DNA of 64,000 nt from positions 27,577-91,576 of the forward strand of contig CAIYWC010000080.1 of assembly GCA_903929795.1 (NCBI GenBank). Direction: 5' to 3'. Positions 44,055 through 51,828 of the stretch are shown here, in pieces (the stretch's first letter is position 1; each line of letters begins with the position of its first letter). This stretch comes from an uncultured Myxococcales bacterium. Its GTDB lineage: Bacteria; Myxococcota_A; UBA9042. A program made the position numbers and the translations under genes. Under the pieces are notes generated by a model. It saw nothing but the letters and a program-made list of their open reading frames with translations. It ran no database searches and had not been told where the DNA came from.

Positions 44055-44938
44055 CGCGACACGAACGAAAAACGCCCGTCCAGCAGCAGGAATCGGCTCC
44101 GCTGCGCCGCGCGACCGGTCAGCGCGCGCCACGCGGCATGGTCCGGATGGCCGACGTCTTGCGGCAACAGGATCGCCGGCCCGTCGGGCGTATCGACCGC
44201 GAAATGCGGCTCCACGCACGGCCCGATGCCGTCCTGAGCCAGCCCGGCGATCACCGTCCGCGCATCGCCGGGAAGCTGCGTCATCTGCAGCATCGTCAGC
44301 AGCGTCGGCGGCGGCAGCAAGATGGCGCCGCCCGCGTTGTGCTCCGCCAGAGCCGCTTGGGGCGAACGCCAGAAGGCGTCGCTCGCTTCATGCGGATCCA
44401 GCGCCGCTTGCTGGCCGTCGGGCTGGATCGCCGCGAAAAACCAGGTGTCAAAACGCCGCGGTTCGGCGCGCGGCGTCAGCCAGTGGGCAAACGGCGTCAG
44501 CAGGTCCAGCGCCAGCGTCAGCCCTGCGGCCTGGACGGCCTGGTGCCACTTCTCCGCCGGCAGCTGGTGGCCATCGCGCGCACCCTCCAGCGCCGCGTCC
44601 AGCGCCGCGACAACCGCGCCGTCGACCACGCGCCCGTGCCCATCGCGTGCCAGCAGCACGTGCGCCTCCTCGTGCAGCTCGCGCACCGCCGCGACGTGGA
44701 TCCGCCACGCCAGGTCGGCGTCGTCGAGCTCCAGCCGCGCCGCGCAGTCCGCCGCCGTCAGACCGCCCGTTTGCGCCGGCGCATCTGCATCGTCCAGCTT
44801 GCCGCCAGGAAAGACCGTCGCGCCGGCCATGAAGCCGCTTTGCCCGTGACGGCGCACCAAAAACGTCTCCGGACCGCTGGCGGTATCGCGCAGCAGCACG
44901 ACGGTCGCAGCGGTGCGAATCGGCGGCGTCACTTGCAT
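44051..44938 (-). CDS. NUDIX hydrolase, NUDT19-like
   Basis: A 295-residue NUDIX-fold hydrolase. The Nudix box is split: FPGGKLDDAD, then an insertion of about 30 residues, then VAAVRELHEEAHVLL with the catalytic RExxEE. This split box is typical of the NUDT7/NUDT19-type CoA or acyl-CoA diphosphatases, so CoA-derivative hydrolysis is possible; substrate is not proven. The ATG at 44938 overlaps the end of the upstream lipoprotein gene by 10 bp. Confidence 0.85.
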   Translation of the reverse strand: MQVTPPIRTAATVVLLRDTASGPETFLVRRHGQSGFMAGATVFPGGKLDDADAPAQTGGLTAADCAARLELDDADLAWRIHVAAVRELHEEAHVLLARDGHGRVVDGAVVAALDAALEGARDGHQLPAEKWHQAVQAAGLTLALDLLTPFAHWLTPRAEPRRFDTWFFAAIQPDGQQAALDPHEASDAFWRSPQAALAEHNAGGAILLPPPTLLTMLQMTQLPGDARTVIAGLAQDGIGPCVEPHFAVDTPDGPAILLPQDVGHPDHAAWRALTGRAAQRSRFLLLDGRFSFVSR

Positions 44939-46194
44939 TTCGGGTTGGTTGTGGTGTCCAGGATGGCGTTGACGTAGGTCGGCAGGACCTCGGAAAACAG
45001 CGAATCCCATGAAATCGCTTGGAAATCTGCGCCGCCGTACGGTGCGGACGCCAAGCCGTTACCCCAGCTACCGGACAGCCAGCAGGACTGGCCGCCGGAC
45101 TCCAGCGTCGCGCAATCGGCGTCGTTGATCGTGCTGCACGCCGGCATGTTGTTCAGCGCAAAATAGTGGGAGGCGGACGACGCCATCGCCTTGAGCGCCA
45201 GGCGGCTCGCCCAGTAGCTGGGCAGGCGGTGATCGTACTTGAACTGCAGGCGCTGGTAGCGCGCGCCCACTTTTTGCAGCTTGGTGTAGGCCTCGCGGTC
45301 GATCCACCAGGAATTGTCATCGCAGCCGCTGCCGGTCGCGGTGATCGGCCAGGCGCCGGGCGCACAGATGATGCTCGCCGGCTTGCCACCCTGTGCCGGC
45401 GGGTACTGCGCGGAATGGGGCGCGGTCGAGAAGTGGCACGCGCTGTCCGACGCTCCCGCGCCGTCGCCCGGACCGATCTTTTTGGCGTCATCTTCCGGCG
45501 CCTGGCTCATCGAGCAGCGGTCCACCGGCCCTTCCACGTCGATCACAAAGTTGACCGAAGCCAGGTCCGACGGAAACGCGTCGAACGCCGCCGTCACGGC
45601 GACGATGCCGGTGCCGATCGTCAGGAAGCCGACCTTGGTCTTGTCCACGCCCGGCGTGATCGACTGCGTCTTGTACAGCTGCTGGACCGTCGTCATGTGC
45701 CAGAGTCCGCCGTAATCATTGGTCCCGCTGGACTGCTGCGCGCCATCCCCGGTGCCCGGCAGGTTGAACAGCAGCACGTTGGCGTGCACGAGCGCCGCCA
45801 GCTTCTTGGCCGGATCGGTGTAGAGCGGATACGGCGCCGGATCGTAGTCGCCGACGACAATCACCAGCGGACACGGCGCAGTCGCTGTGCAGTCCAGCGG
45901 CCGCACGAACGTGGCCTTGATCGCCGACTGGTCCTGCTGGCCCTGGTCGTTGATCTGGATGACGGGCGAAATGACCGTTGATTCGACCTGCGTGGTGTTG
46001 ACTGCGATCGCGTCATGCCCCGGCGCATCGCCCGCACCGACGTCATCGGTGCCGGTCGCGATGCTGTCATCGGTCGTTGCATCACTCCCGCTCGCCGCCG
46101 TTTTGCCGCAGCCAACGACGCCACCCAAGGCCAAGGCGGCGACCACCAGTTGTACCGCGACGATCCATTGGGTCAGAAACTTTGCGCTCTGCAT
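44929..46194 (-). CDS. lipoprotein with alpha/beta-hydrolase-like features
   Basis: A 421-residue lipoprotein (lipobox GVVGC, Asp/Thr/Ala tether). The mature domain opens with CPLVIVVGDYDPAPYP and NVLLFNLPGTGDG, which recall the first strands of an alpha/beta hydrolase, but the expected GxSxG elbow reads TIGTG without a serine, so catalytic activity is doubtful. GGAGG precedes the ATG at 46194. The next gene is the NUDIX hydrolase, overlapping by 10 bp. Confidence 0.65.
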   Translation of the reverse strand: MQSAKFLTQWIVAVQLVVAALALGGVVGCGKTAASGSDATTDDSIATGTDDVGAGDAPGHDAIAVNTTQVESTVISPVIQINDQGQQDQSAIKATFVRPLDCTATAPCPLVIVVGDYDPAPYPLYTDPAKKLAALVHANVLLFNLPGTGDGAQQSSGTNDYGGLWHMTTVQQLYKTQSITPGVDKTKVGFLTIGTGIVAVTAAFDAFPSDLASVNFVIDVEGPVDRCSMSQAPEDDAKKIGPGDGAGASDSACHFSTAPHSAQYPPAQGGKPASIICAPGAWPITATGSGCDDNSWWIDREAYTKLQKVGARYQRLQFKYDHRLPSYWASRLALKAMASSASHYFALNNMPACSTINDADCATLESGGQSCWLSGSWGNGLASAPYGGADFQAISWDSLFSEVLPTYVNAILDTTTNPKCK

Positions 46195-46212
46195 CAGACA
46201 CCTCCGCCCCGC

Positions 46213-46240
46213 ATTGTAGCGAGCGCCGCGGCAGCGACAA
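46213..46240 (-). promoter_or_regulatory. putative promoter of the 44929-46194 lipoprotein
   Basis: On the minus strand TTGTCG (46240-46235) and TACAAT (46218-46213) are 16 bp apart; the -10 matches five of six positions. It lies in the 432-bp gap 46195-46626, the only gap over 300 bp in the window, which otherwise holds the mraZ promoter and operator. Confidence 0.55.
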
Positions 46241-46437
46241 CTGTTGACGCTGGTGATCACGATTTTTGGCGTTTTCTCAATTCGATCAAAGTATTGCGAA
46301 GATCTGCCGGCGTCGGCGCCGATTTCGATCGCCCAAACGATCGCGGTGCGCGGGGGCCAGCCAACGCAAGCTGCCACGGATCGCGGTCCAACTGGGGCAT
46401 TTCAGTGCCAAAAACGCCCACCGATCGCGGGTGAGCG

Positions 46438-46467
46438 TTGACACAAGACCGCGCGGGCCACTACGCT
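46438..46467 (+). promoter_or_regulatory. putative promoter of the dcw (mra) cluster
   Basis: A perfect TTGACA (46438-46443) is followed after 18 bp by TACGCT (46462-46467). It lies directly before the MraZ boxes and about 160 bp upstream of the mraZ ATG, implying a leader of roughly 150 nt in which no riboswitch was recognised. Confidence 0.6.
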
Positions 46468-46470
46468 CGG

Positions 46471-46485
46471 TGGGAGGAAATGGGA
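46471..46485 (+). promoter_or_regulatory. MraZ operator (two TGGGA direct repeats)
   Basis: TGGGA occurs at 46471-46475 and 46481-46485, exactly one 10-bp helical period apart, in GTGGGAGGAAATGGGA. MraZ proteins bind two to four direct TGGGN repeats separated by 5 bp upstream of their own operon. The position just downstream of the -10 would let MraZ repress initiation. Confidence 0.75.
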
Positions 46486-46626
46486 TGAAGCGGATCCAGG
46501 CGGGTGCCAACGGTCCGGGACTGAAGGGTCCATCAGGTTCGAGCCCAGGTCCAAAAACCTGCATCTCCGGCCCGCGCGCCGGACGCTGGGCCGCGCACAG
46601 CCCGACGCAGAACGAACTGAAACACC

Positions 46627-47097
46627 ATGCGATTTCGCGGCGAACACAACCAGCGCGTGGACGACAAGTGCCGACTGAGCATTCCGTCCAGCTTTCGCCA
46701 AGTACTTGAAAAGCATGGAGATTCGCAGCTTGTGTTGGCCAAGTCGACGCTGCACCGCTGCTTGCAGGCCTACACGGCGCGCGATTGGGAAGCCCGTGAA
46801 GACCGCGCGATGAGCCTGCCGTCTGCCGATCCGGCGGTGCAAAAGCTGCTGCATTTCCAATTCGCCAGCGCGCAAGCCGTGGAGCCGGACAGCCACGGCC
46901 GCATCGTCCTGGCGCCGGCGCTGCGCGCGTGGGCGGGCATCGCAGCCAAGGAAGAAGTTGTGTTGATTGGCCAGGTTCGCCGCTTTGAAGTGTGGTCGGG
47001 CGAGGCCTGGGCGGCGACGCAGCGGGACATCGAGAACGCGATGAGCGGCGATTCGCTGGGCGTGTGGAACCGCGCACTGGCGGAGCTGGGGCTGTGA
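46627..47097 (+). CDS. mraZ: transcriptional regulator MraZ
   Basis: A 156-residue protein with two SpoVT/AbrB-like halves: MRFRGEHNQRVDDKCRLSIP at the N-terminus and EPDSHGRIVLAPALRAWAGI in the second half. MraZ forms ring oligomers and represses the dcw operon by binding TGGGN repeats, two of which lie upstream. First gene of the division/cell-wall cluster, overlapping rsmH by 4 bp (GTGA). Confidence 0.95.
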   Translation: MRFRGEHNQRVDDKCRLSIPSSFRQVLEKHGDSQLVLAKSTLHRCLQAYTARDWEAREDRAMSLPSADPAVQKLLHFQFASAQAVEPDSHGRIVLAPALRAWAGIAAKEEVVLIGQVRRFEVWSGEAWAATQRDIENAMSGDSLGVWNRALAELGL

Positions 47098-48098
47098 GTG
47101 CGACGCGATTGCCGACCGCGCGTGGGCAATCGGAGGCTGATTTGACAACTTCGTCCCCTGAACAGGCGGAATTTTCGCATGTGACGGTTCTGCGCGAGGC
47201 CGTGACCGCGGCGGTGGCGCGGGCTGCAGCCGATCGGGCGGAGCCCGTGATCGTCGACTGCACGCTGGGCGGTGGCGGTCATGCGGAAGCGGTGCTGGCC
47301 GCGTTGCCAACCGCGCAGGTCATCGGTCTGGATCGCGATCTCGCGGCGATTGCCGCAGCGTCGGCGCGCCTCGGGCATTTTGGCCCACGCTTTCGCGCCG
47401 TGCACACGCCGTTTGGCCGGCTCGCGGACGTGCTGCGCGATTTACACATTCCTGATGTTACGGCAATTATTGCCGATCTCGGCGTCTCCTCGCACCAGTT
47501 TGATACGGCCGAGCGCGGCTTTTCACTGCGCCACGAGGGGCCGCTGGACATGCGCATGGACACGTCCACCGGCCTGACGCTGGCGGAGCGCCTGGCAGCG
47601 GTGAGCCTGGAAGACCTGGCCGATATTCTCTATGAATACGGTGATATCCGTCGGTCGATCGGGACCGCGCGCATCGTGCTGCAGTCCGTGCAAGAGGGCG
47701 CGGACACGACGGCGAAGCTGGCGCAACGCCTGGCTGCCCGCCTGCCGCGTGACCGCAACGTCCACCCGGCGACGCTGGTGTTCCAGGCGCTGCGGATCTG
47801 GGTGAATGGTGAACTCGATGAACTGCAAGCGCTTTTGCGCGATGCGCCGGGCCTGCTGCAAGCGGGCGGCGTGCTGGCGGTCATCAGCTTTCACTCGGGC
47901 GAGGACCGGCTGGTCAAGCAGATGATGCGGGCGCAAGCGCCGAAGAAGTATGGAGAATTCACGCGCGGCAAGCCGCAAGCGGCCGGGGACGAAGAGGTGC
48001 AGGAGAACCCGCGGGCCCGGAGCGCGCGGCTGCGGTTGCTCTGGCGCAGTCGACCGGACGCGCCGCTGGGCGAGACGGGAGAGGACGAAGATTCATGA
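47094..48098 (+). CDS. rsmH: 16S rRNA (cytosine-1402-N4)-methyltransferase RsmH
   Basis: A 334-residue SAM-dependent methyltransferase (MraW). The SAM motif VDCTLGGGGHAEAVL, then IIADLGVSSHQFDTAERGFS, GPLDMRMD and VISFHSGEDRLVK are family signatures. The GTG at 47094 overlaps the mraZ stop and gives an N-terminal extension of about 30 residues before HVTVLREAV, slightly longer than typical. It methylates C1402 of 16S rRNA at the ribosomal P site. Confidence 0.95.
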   Translation: MSATRLPTARGQSEADLTTSSPEQAEFSHVTVLREAVTAAVARAAADRAEPVIVDCTLGGGGHAEAVLAALPTAQVIGLDRDLAAIAAASARLGHFGPRFRAVHTPFGRLADVLRDLHIPDVTAIIADLGVSSHQFDTAERGFSLRHEGPLDMRMDTSTGLTLAERLAAVSLEDLADILYEYGDIRRSIGTARIVLQSVQEGADTTAKLAQRLAARLPRDRNVHPATLVFQALRIWVNGELDELQALLRDAPGLLQAGGVLAVISFHSGEDRLVKQMMRAQAPKKYGEFTRGKPQAAGDEEVQENPRARSARLRLLWRSRPDAPLGETGEDEDS

Positions 48099-48122
48099 GG
48101 AAGAAAGCCGGGTTGTGGAAAA

Positions 48123-48191
48123 GTTGACAAATAGTTGACCGCGCCCGCGGACGTCGCATAACGGCGTGGGGTGTCAACTGGTTATGTCAAC
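48123..48191 (+). promoter_or_regulatory. putative ftsL promoter flanked by paired inverted hexamers
   Basis: TTGACC (48135-48140) and CATAAC (48157-48162) are separated by 16 bp. GTTGAC occurs at 48123-48128 and 48134-48139 and its complement GTCAAC at 48173-48178 and 48186-48191, giving an interrupted inverted repeat around the -10. The gap rsmH-ftsL (132 bp) is the only large one inside the dcw cluster, so ftsL and downstream genes may have their own regulated promoter. Confidence 0.5.
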
Positions 48192-48230
48192 TGCAAGTGG
48201 CCAGACGGCAGCGGGCGAGGGAGCGAGACG

Positions 48231-48653
48231 ATGAACGAGCGACACGACAGCCAGGTTTCCGTTAGCGCCGGCCAGAGTCTGGACCACGCGATGGACGGCG
48301 CGCGCGCGGACGGCCGGCAGCTTTCGCAGTGGTGGCAGCGGCGGCCGATGTCGGATGCGGAGCGGTCGGAGCGGTCGGAGCGGCTCTTTTGGTGGCGCGT
48401 CGTGGCGATCCTCTCGGGCGCCATGGCGGTCGCGACGCTGGGCGTGCTGCAAGTGCGGCGGTCGTCGTCGGGCATCCGGACCGCTTACGAGCTCGTGCGG
48501 GCGAACGACGCGCTGCGCGAGCAGATCGAGGCCAATCGCCACGCTGAGGCGAACCTGACGGGTCTGAAGAATCCCAACGAACTGCGCAAGGAGGCCAACG
48601 AGGTCTACCACATGCGGGTTCCCGGCGCTGACGAACAGGTGGAAGTCGAATAA
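48231..48653 (+). CDS. ftsL: cell division protein FtsL
   Basis: A 140-residue bitopic membrane protein: a cytoplasmic N-terminus of about 50 residues, one membrane helix (about 54-73), then a coiled-coil-like stretch with YELVRANDALREQIEANRHA and LKNPNELRKEA. Gene position between rsmH and ftsI plus this topology identifies FtsL, which links FtsQ/FtsB to the FtsWI synthase. The ATG at 48231 has GAGGGAGCGAG upstream; an earlier in-frame GTG at 48171 lies within the putative operator. Confidence 0.85.
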   Translation: MNERHDSQVSVSAGQSLDHAMDGARADGRQLSQWWQRRPMSDAERSERSERLFWWRVVAILSGAMAVATLGVLQVRRSSSGIRTAYELVRANDALREQIEANRHAEANLTGLKNPNELRKEANEVYHMRVPGADEQVEVE

Positions 48654-48655
48654 TC

Positions 48656-49477
48656 ATGCTGGTCTACTTCGCCACCACCGCGCGCGTTCGCCGACTGCTC
48701 CTGGCAGTCACGGCAACATGCGCGGTTTTTGCGACCGGCTGCTCCGGCGCCGAGACCGAGCGCAAAGCCCGCGAAGAGAAAGCGGATTTTCACTACAACC
48801 TCGCCGCCGGCTACTTCCAGTCCAAGAACATCGACCTCGCGATCCGCGAGTTGGTCGCCGCGCTGGAGATCGACGAGGAGCACGCGGACTCACATTACCT
48901 CTATGGTTTCATCCAGTTTGGTCGCAAGCAGTACGAAGAGGCGGCCGAGAATTTCAAGCGGGCAATGGCCACGCGCCCGCGCTTTTACGCCGCGCGCAAC
49001 CATCTGGGCGCGACGTACCTGGAGCTGGAGCGCTGGGGCGACGCGATCGCCACGCTGGAGCCGCTGCTGAAGGAGCCGACGTACACGACGCAGTACCTCG
49101 TCTACAACAACCTGGGCTGGGCGTACCTGAAGATGGGCGACTTGCGGCTGGCGGACAAGAACCTGAAGCTTGCGGTGTTTCTCAATCCGAAATTCTGTAA
49201 TGGATACCGTAATTTAGGAGTCCTGGCAATGGAGCAGCACGATTCCAAGGCCGCCGTCGAGCAGATGACCGAGGCGACGACGCGCTGCCCGAATTTTGCG
49301 GACTTGCACATGCAGCGGGCCGAAGCCTTAGCGGCGGCCGGCCAGTTGGCGGAAGCGGACGCGGAGTTTCACAAATGCGCCGAGTTGGGCGGCGAGACCT
49401 CGCTGGGCAGGCGCTGCAAGGCGCGGACGCGCCAGGGCATGGGCGGCGGTGAGGGCCGGCAAATGGGGGCATGGTAA
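48656..49477 (+). CDS. TPR lipoprotein inserted in the dcw cluster (PilW/Tgl-like)
   Basis: A 273-residue lipoprotein (lipobox FATGC) with five or six TPR units, e.g. HYNLAAGYFQSKNIDLAIRE, YLYGFIQFGRKQYEEAAENF and YNNLGWAYLKMGDLRLADKN. The overall shape recalls PilF/PilW/Tgl pilotins that help type IV pilus secretins reach the outer membrane. It sits 2 bp after ftsL and overlaps ftsI (TAATG), so it is an integral member of the operon, unlike in the standard dcw order. A cell-division or wall-assembly role is an inference from position. Confidence 0.82.
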   Translation: MLVYFATTARVRRLLLAVTATCAVFATGCSGAETERKAREEKADFHYNLAAGYFQSKNIDLAIRELVAALEIDEEHADSHYLYGFIQFGRKQYEEAAENFKRAMATRPRFYAARNHLGATYLELERWGDAIATLEPLLKEPTYTTQYLVYNNLGWAYLKMGDLRLADKNLKLAVFLNPKFCNGYRNLGVLAMEQHDSKAAVEQMTEATTRCPNFADLHMQRAEALAAAGQLAEADAEFHKCAELGGETSLGRRCKARTRQGMGGGEGRQMGAW

Positions 49478-51822
49478 TGGCAACGGATGTGCGCGATCTG
49501 CCACGCAAAATTCTGCCGAGCCGGCTGTTTCAGCTGTTTGACCGCGCGGGCACGACGCCGCAGGCCCGGCAGGACCGCGCCAAGCGCCGTGTGCAGCTGG
49601 TCGTCGGCCTCCTGGGCGTCTACCTGGTTTTTGCCTACGGCGCGGCAGTCTGGACGGTCGTGAACAAGGCGGCCCTGGAGAAGTACGCCAAAGGCAACCT
49701 ACTGAAACTCAACAAGATTGAGACGCGGCGTGGCGACATCGAAGACCGCAACGGCGTCACGTTGGCGACCAGTCTGTCGGCCAACTCCGTGTCGGCGAAT
49801 CCGCGCTGGGTGCTGCCGCCGTTCATCAAGGTCGAGAAGAAGAAGGTGTCGACGACGCCGTCGCAGATGCCGTTCGACAGCGCGGAAGGCGCCGCGTTTC
49901 GCAAGAAGATCACCGACCGGATCGTGGCGATCCTGGGCGCGACCGGCAAGGACGAGGCGTACATCCGCGAGCAGATGAACCGCCACGAGGTCGGCAAGGA
50001 CGGCAAGCCGACCGACAAGGGCTCGGCGTTCGTGTATCTGGCGCACAAGCTGACGGACCAACAGAGCCAGAAGATCCGCGAAGCGATCGCCGACGGTGAG
50101 CTGCCCGGCATCACGCTGGAGCCGCGCTTCATCCGCTACTATCCCAACAACGAGCTGGCGGGCGCGCTGGTCGGCCGCGACAACACGACGGGCAGCATCG
50201 AGGCGAGCTTTGACAAGCTACTGCGCGGCCAGGAAGTGGAGGTCTGGACGTACAAGGACTCGAGCGCGACGCCGCTGTACATCGACGGCGCGCCGGATCC
50301 GAGCATCTTCGGCGGCAAGAGCGTTACGCTGACGATTGATGAGAAAATCCAAGCGGTTGCCGAGCATCATCTCGAAGCGGCGGTCCGCGAGTTCGAGGCG
50401 CAGCACGGCATCGCGGTCGTGATGGACGTGCAAACCGGCGACGTGCTGGCGATTGCGCAGTGGCCGAGCTTCAACCCGAACGACATCGAAACCGCGCCGA
50501 AATACGGCTTGCACAACATCGCCGTGGAATTCCAGTACGAGCCGGGCTCGACCTTCAAGGTATTCAACCTCGCGATTGGACTGCAAGAAAAAGCGGTAAC
50601 TCTGGAGGAAATCATCCCGCTGGGCCCGCTGGTCGTCGGCAACAAGGTCATCAAGGACGACCACCCGCACGCGCAGGTCAGCGGGCTGCAGTCGCTGCAG
50701 GTCAGCTCCAACATCGCCAACGCCAAGATCGCGATGCGGATGCACCGCGAGACGTACGAAAAGTACCTGCGCGCGCTGGGTTTTGGCCGGCGGCTGGACC
50801 TCGGGATGATCGGCGAAGGCGCGGGGCAGCTCTCGCCGTCGGACAAATGGTCGCTGGTGCAGTACGCCAACATCGCGTTTGGTCAGGGGATTGCCGTGAC
50901 GCCGCTGCAGATGGTGGCGGGCTTTGCCGCGGTGGCCAATGGCGGCACGTACCGGCGGCCGCGGCTGATCCGCGCCGTGCACACGGCCGATGGCAAAGAA
51001 GAGCGCTTGCCGACCGACCCGGGCAAGCGGGTTTTTGACAAGGACACGACCGAGAAAGTGCTGCAGGCGATGGCCTCGGTGTGCCAGCCGCGCTCGCCAG
51101 ACGGCAAGAGCCTGGGCGGAACGGGCACGGCGGCACGGCTGCCGAACTACACGATCGGCGGCAAGACCGGCACGGCGCAGCAGGCGAACGACAAGGGCGG
51201 CGGCTATTCGGACACGCACTGGGTCGGCAGCTTTATCGGTGTGACGCCGATTGAGAACCCGCGGCTGGTGGTGTTCGCCGCGATCGACACGCCCAACAAG
51301 TTTGACCCGAAGCTGGGCAAAATCGCGCGCTATGGCGGCATCGTGGCGGCGCCGGTGGTGCGGGAGATCGCGCGGTTCACGCTGCCGTATCTGGGCGTGC
51401 CGCCGAGCCCTGGCGCGCCGTACCTGGACCGCAACGACCCGGAAAAGGCCAAGAAAGAGGACGCGGAGCGCAAGGCGCTGGCGCAAAAGACCGCGGCGAC
51501 GGTGCTGGCGCTGCAAAATCCGGCGAAGCCGGCGGCGGATATGTCCCCGGTAGCCGAGGGCATGGCGCGCGTGCCCGACGTGCTACGGCTGCCGATGCGG
51601 ATTGTCCGGGAGCGCCTTGCGGCGGCGAAGCTGGGCCTCGCGGCGGGCGGCAGCGGCGTCGGCGTGGAGCAAGTGCCCGCGGCGGGCGAAGTCGTGGCGG
51701 AGGGAACGCCGGTGAAAGTGACGTTCAAGCGGATGAGCGAGGTGGCCGATGCCCGGCCGCCGGAGCCGCCCTCTGAGGAAGTGAAGCCCGCGGACGCCGT
51801 GGCCAAGCCATTGAAGTTGTAG
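49477..51822 (+). CDS. ftsI: peptidoglycan transpeptidase FtsI (PBP3) with PASTA domain
   Basis: A 781-residue class B penicillin-binding protein. An N-terminal membrane helix (about 45-65) is followed by a dimerisation domain beginning RRGDIEDRNG and a transpeptidase domain with SxxK at Ser358 (GSTFK), SxN at 410-412 (SSN) and KTG at 563-565. A C-terminal PASTA-like domain starts near RVPDVLRLPMRIVRERL, after an Ala/Glu-rich linker. The ATG at 49477 has GGGGG 7 bp upstream; ATG 49471 is an alternative. Makes septal peptide crosslinks with FtsW. Confidence 0.93.
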   Translation: MATDVRDLPRKILPSRLFQLFDRAGTTPQARQDRAKRRVQLVVGLLGVYLVFAYGAAVWTVVNKAALEKYAKGNLLKLNKIETRRGDIEDRNGVTLATSLSANSVSANPRWVLPPFIKVEKKKVSTTPSQMPFDSAEGAAFRKKITDRIVAILGATGKDEAYIREQMNRHEVGKDGKPTDKGSAFVYLAHKLTDQQSQKIREAIADGELPGITLEPRFIRYYPNNELAGALVGRDNTTGSIEASFDKLLRGQEVEVWTYKDSSATPLYIDGAPDPSIFGGKSVTLTIDEKIQAVAEHHLEAAVREFEAQHGIAVVMDVQTGDVLAIAQWPSFNPNDIETAPKYGLHNIAVEFQYEPGSTFKVFNLAIGLQEKAVTLEEIIPLGPLVVGNKVIKDDHPHAQVSGLQSLQVSSNIANAKIAMRMHRETYEKYLRALGFGRRLDLGMIGEGAGQLSPSDKWSLVQYANIAFGQGIAVTPLQMVAGFAAVANGGTYRRPRLIRAVHTADGKEERLPTDPGKRVFDKDTTEKVLQAMASVCQPRSPDGKSLGGTGTAARLPNYTIGGKTGTAQQANDKGGGYSDTHWVGSFIGVTPIENPRLVVFAAIDTPNKFDPKLGKIARYGGIVAAPVVREIARFTLPYLGVPPSPGAPYLDRNDPEKAKKEDAERKALAQKTAATVLALQNPAKPAADMSPVAEGMARVPDVLRLPMRIVRERLAAAKLGLAAGGSGVGVEQVPAAGEVVAEGTPVKVTFKRMSEVADARPPEPPSEEVKPADAVAKPLKL

Positions 51823-51828
51823 GGGAAA

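Noticed and set aside
44929..46194. Active serine hydrolase
   Set aside because: The expected nucleophile elbow reads TIGTG without serine, so enzyme activity is not claimed.
46339..46430. GATCGCGG occurs three times upstream of mraZ
   Set aside because: Spacings of 40 and 44 bp are irregular and GATCGCGG is common in this genome; likely chance.
46500..46570. tRNA-like segment with a TTCGAGCCC T-loop-like string
   Set aside because: No matching acceptor stem, D-arm or anticodon arm could be folded around it.
46485..46709. Short ORF in the mraZ leader starting ATGAAG
   Set aside because: It begins in the MraZ operator, runs past the mraZ start in another frame, and encodes a low-complexity Gly/Pro/Ser peptide; a leader peptide is not convincing.
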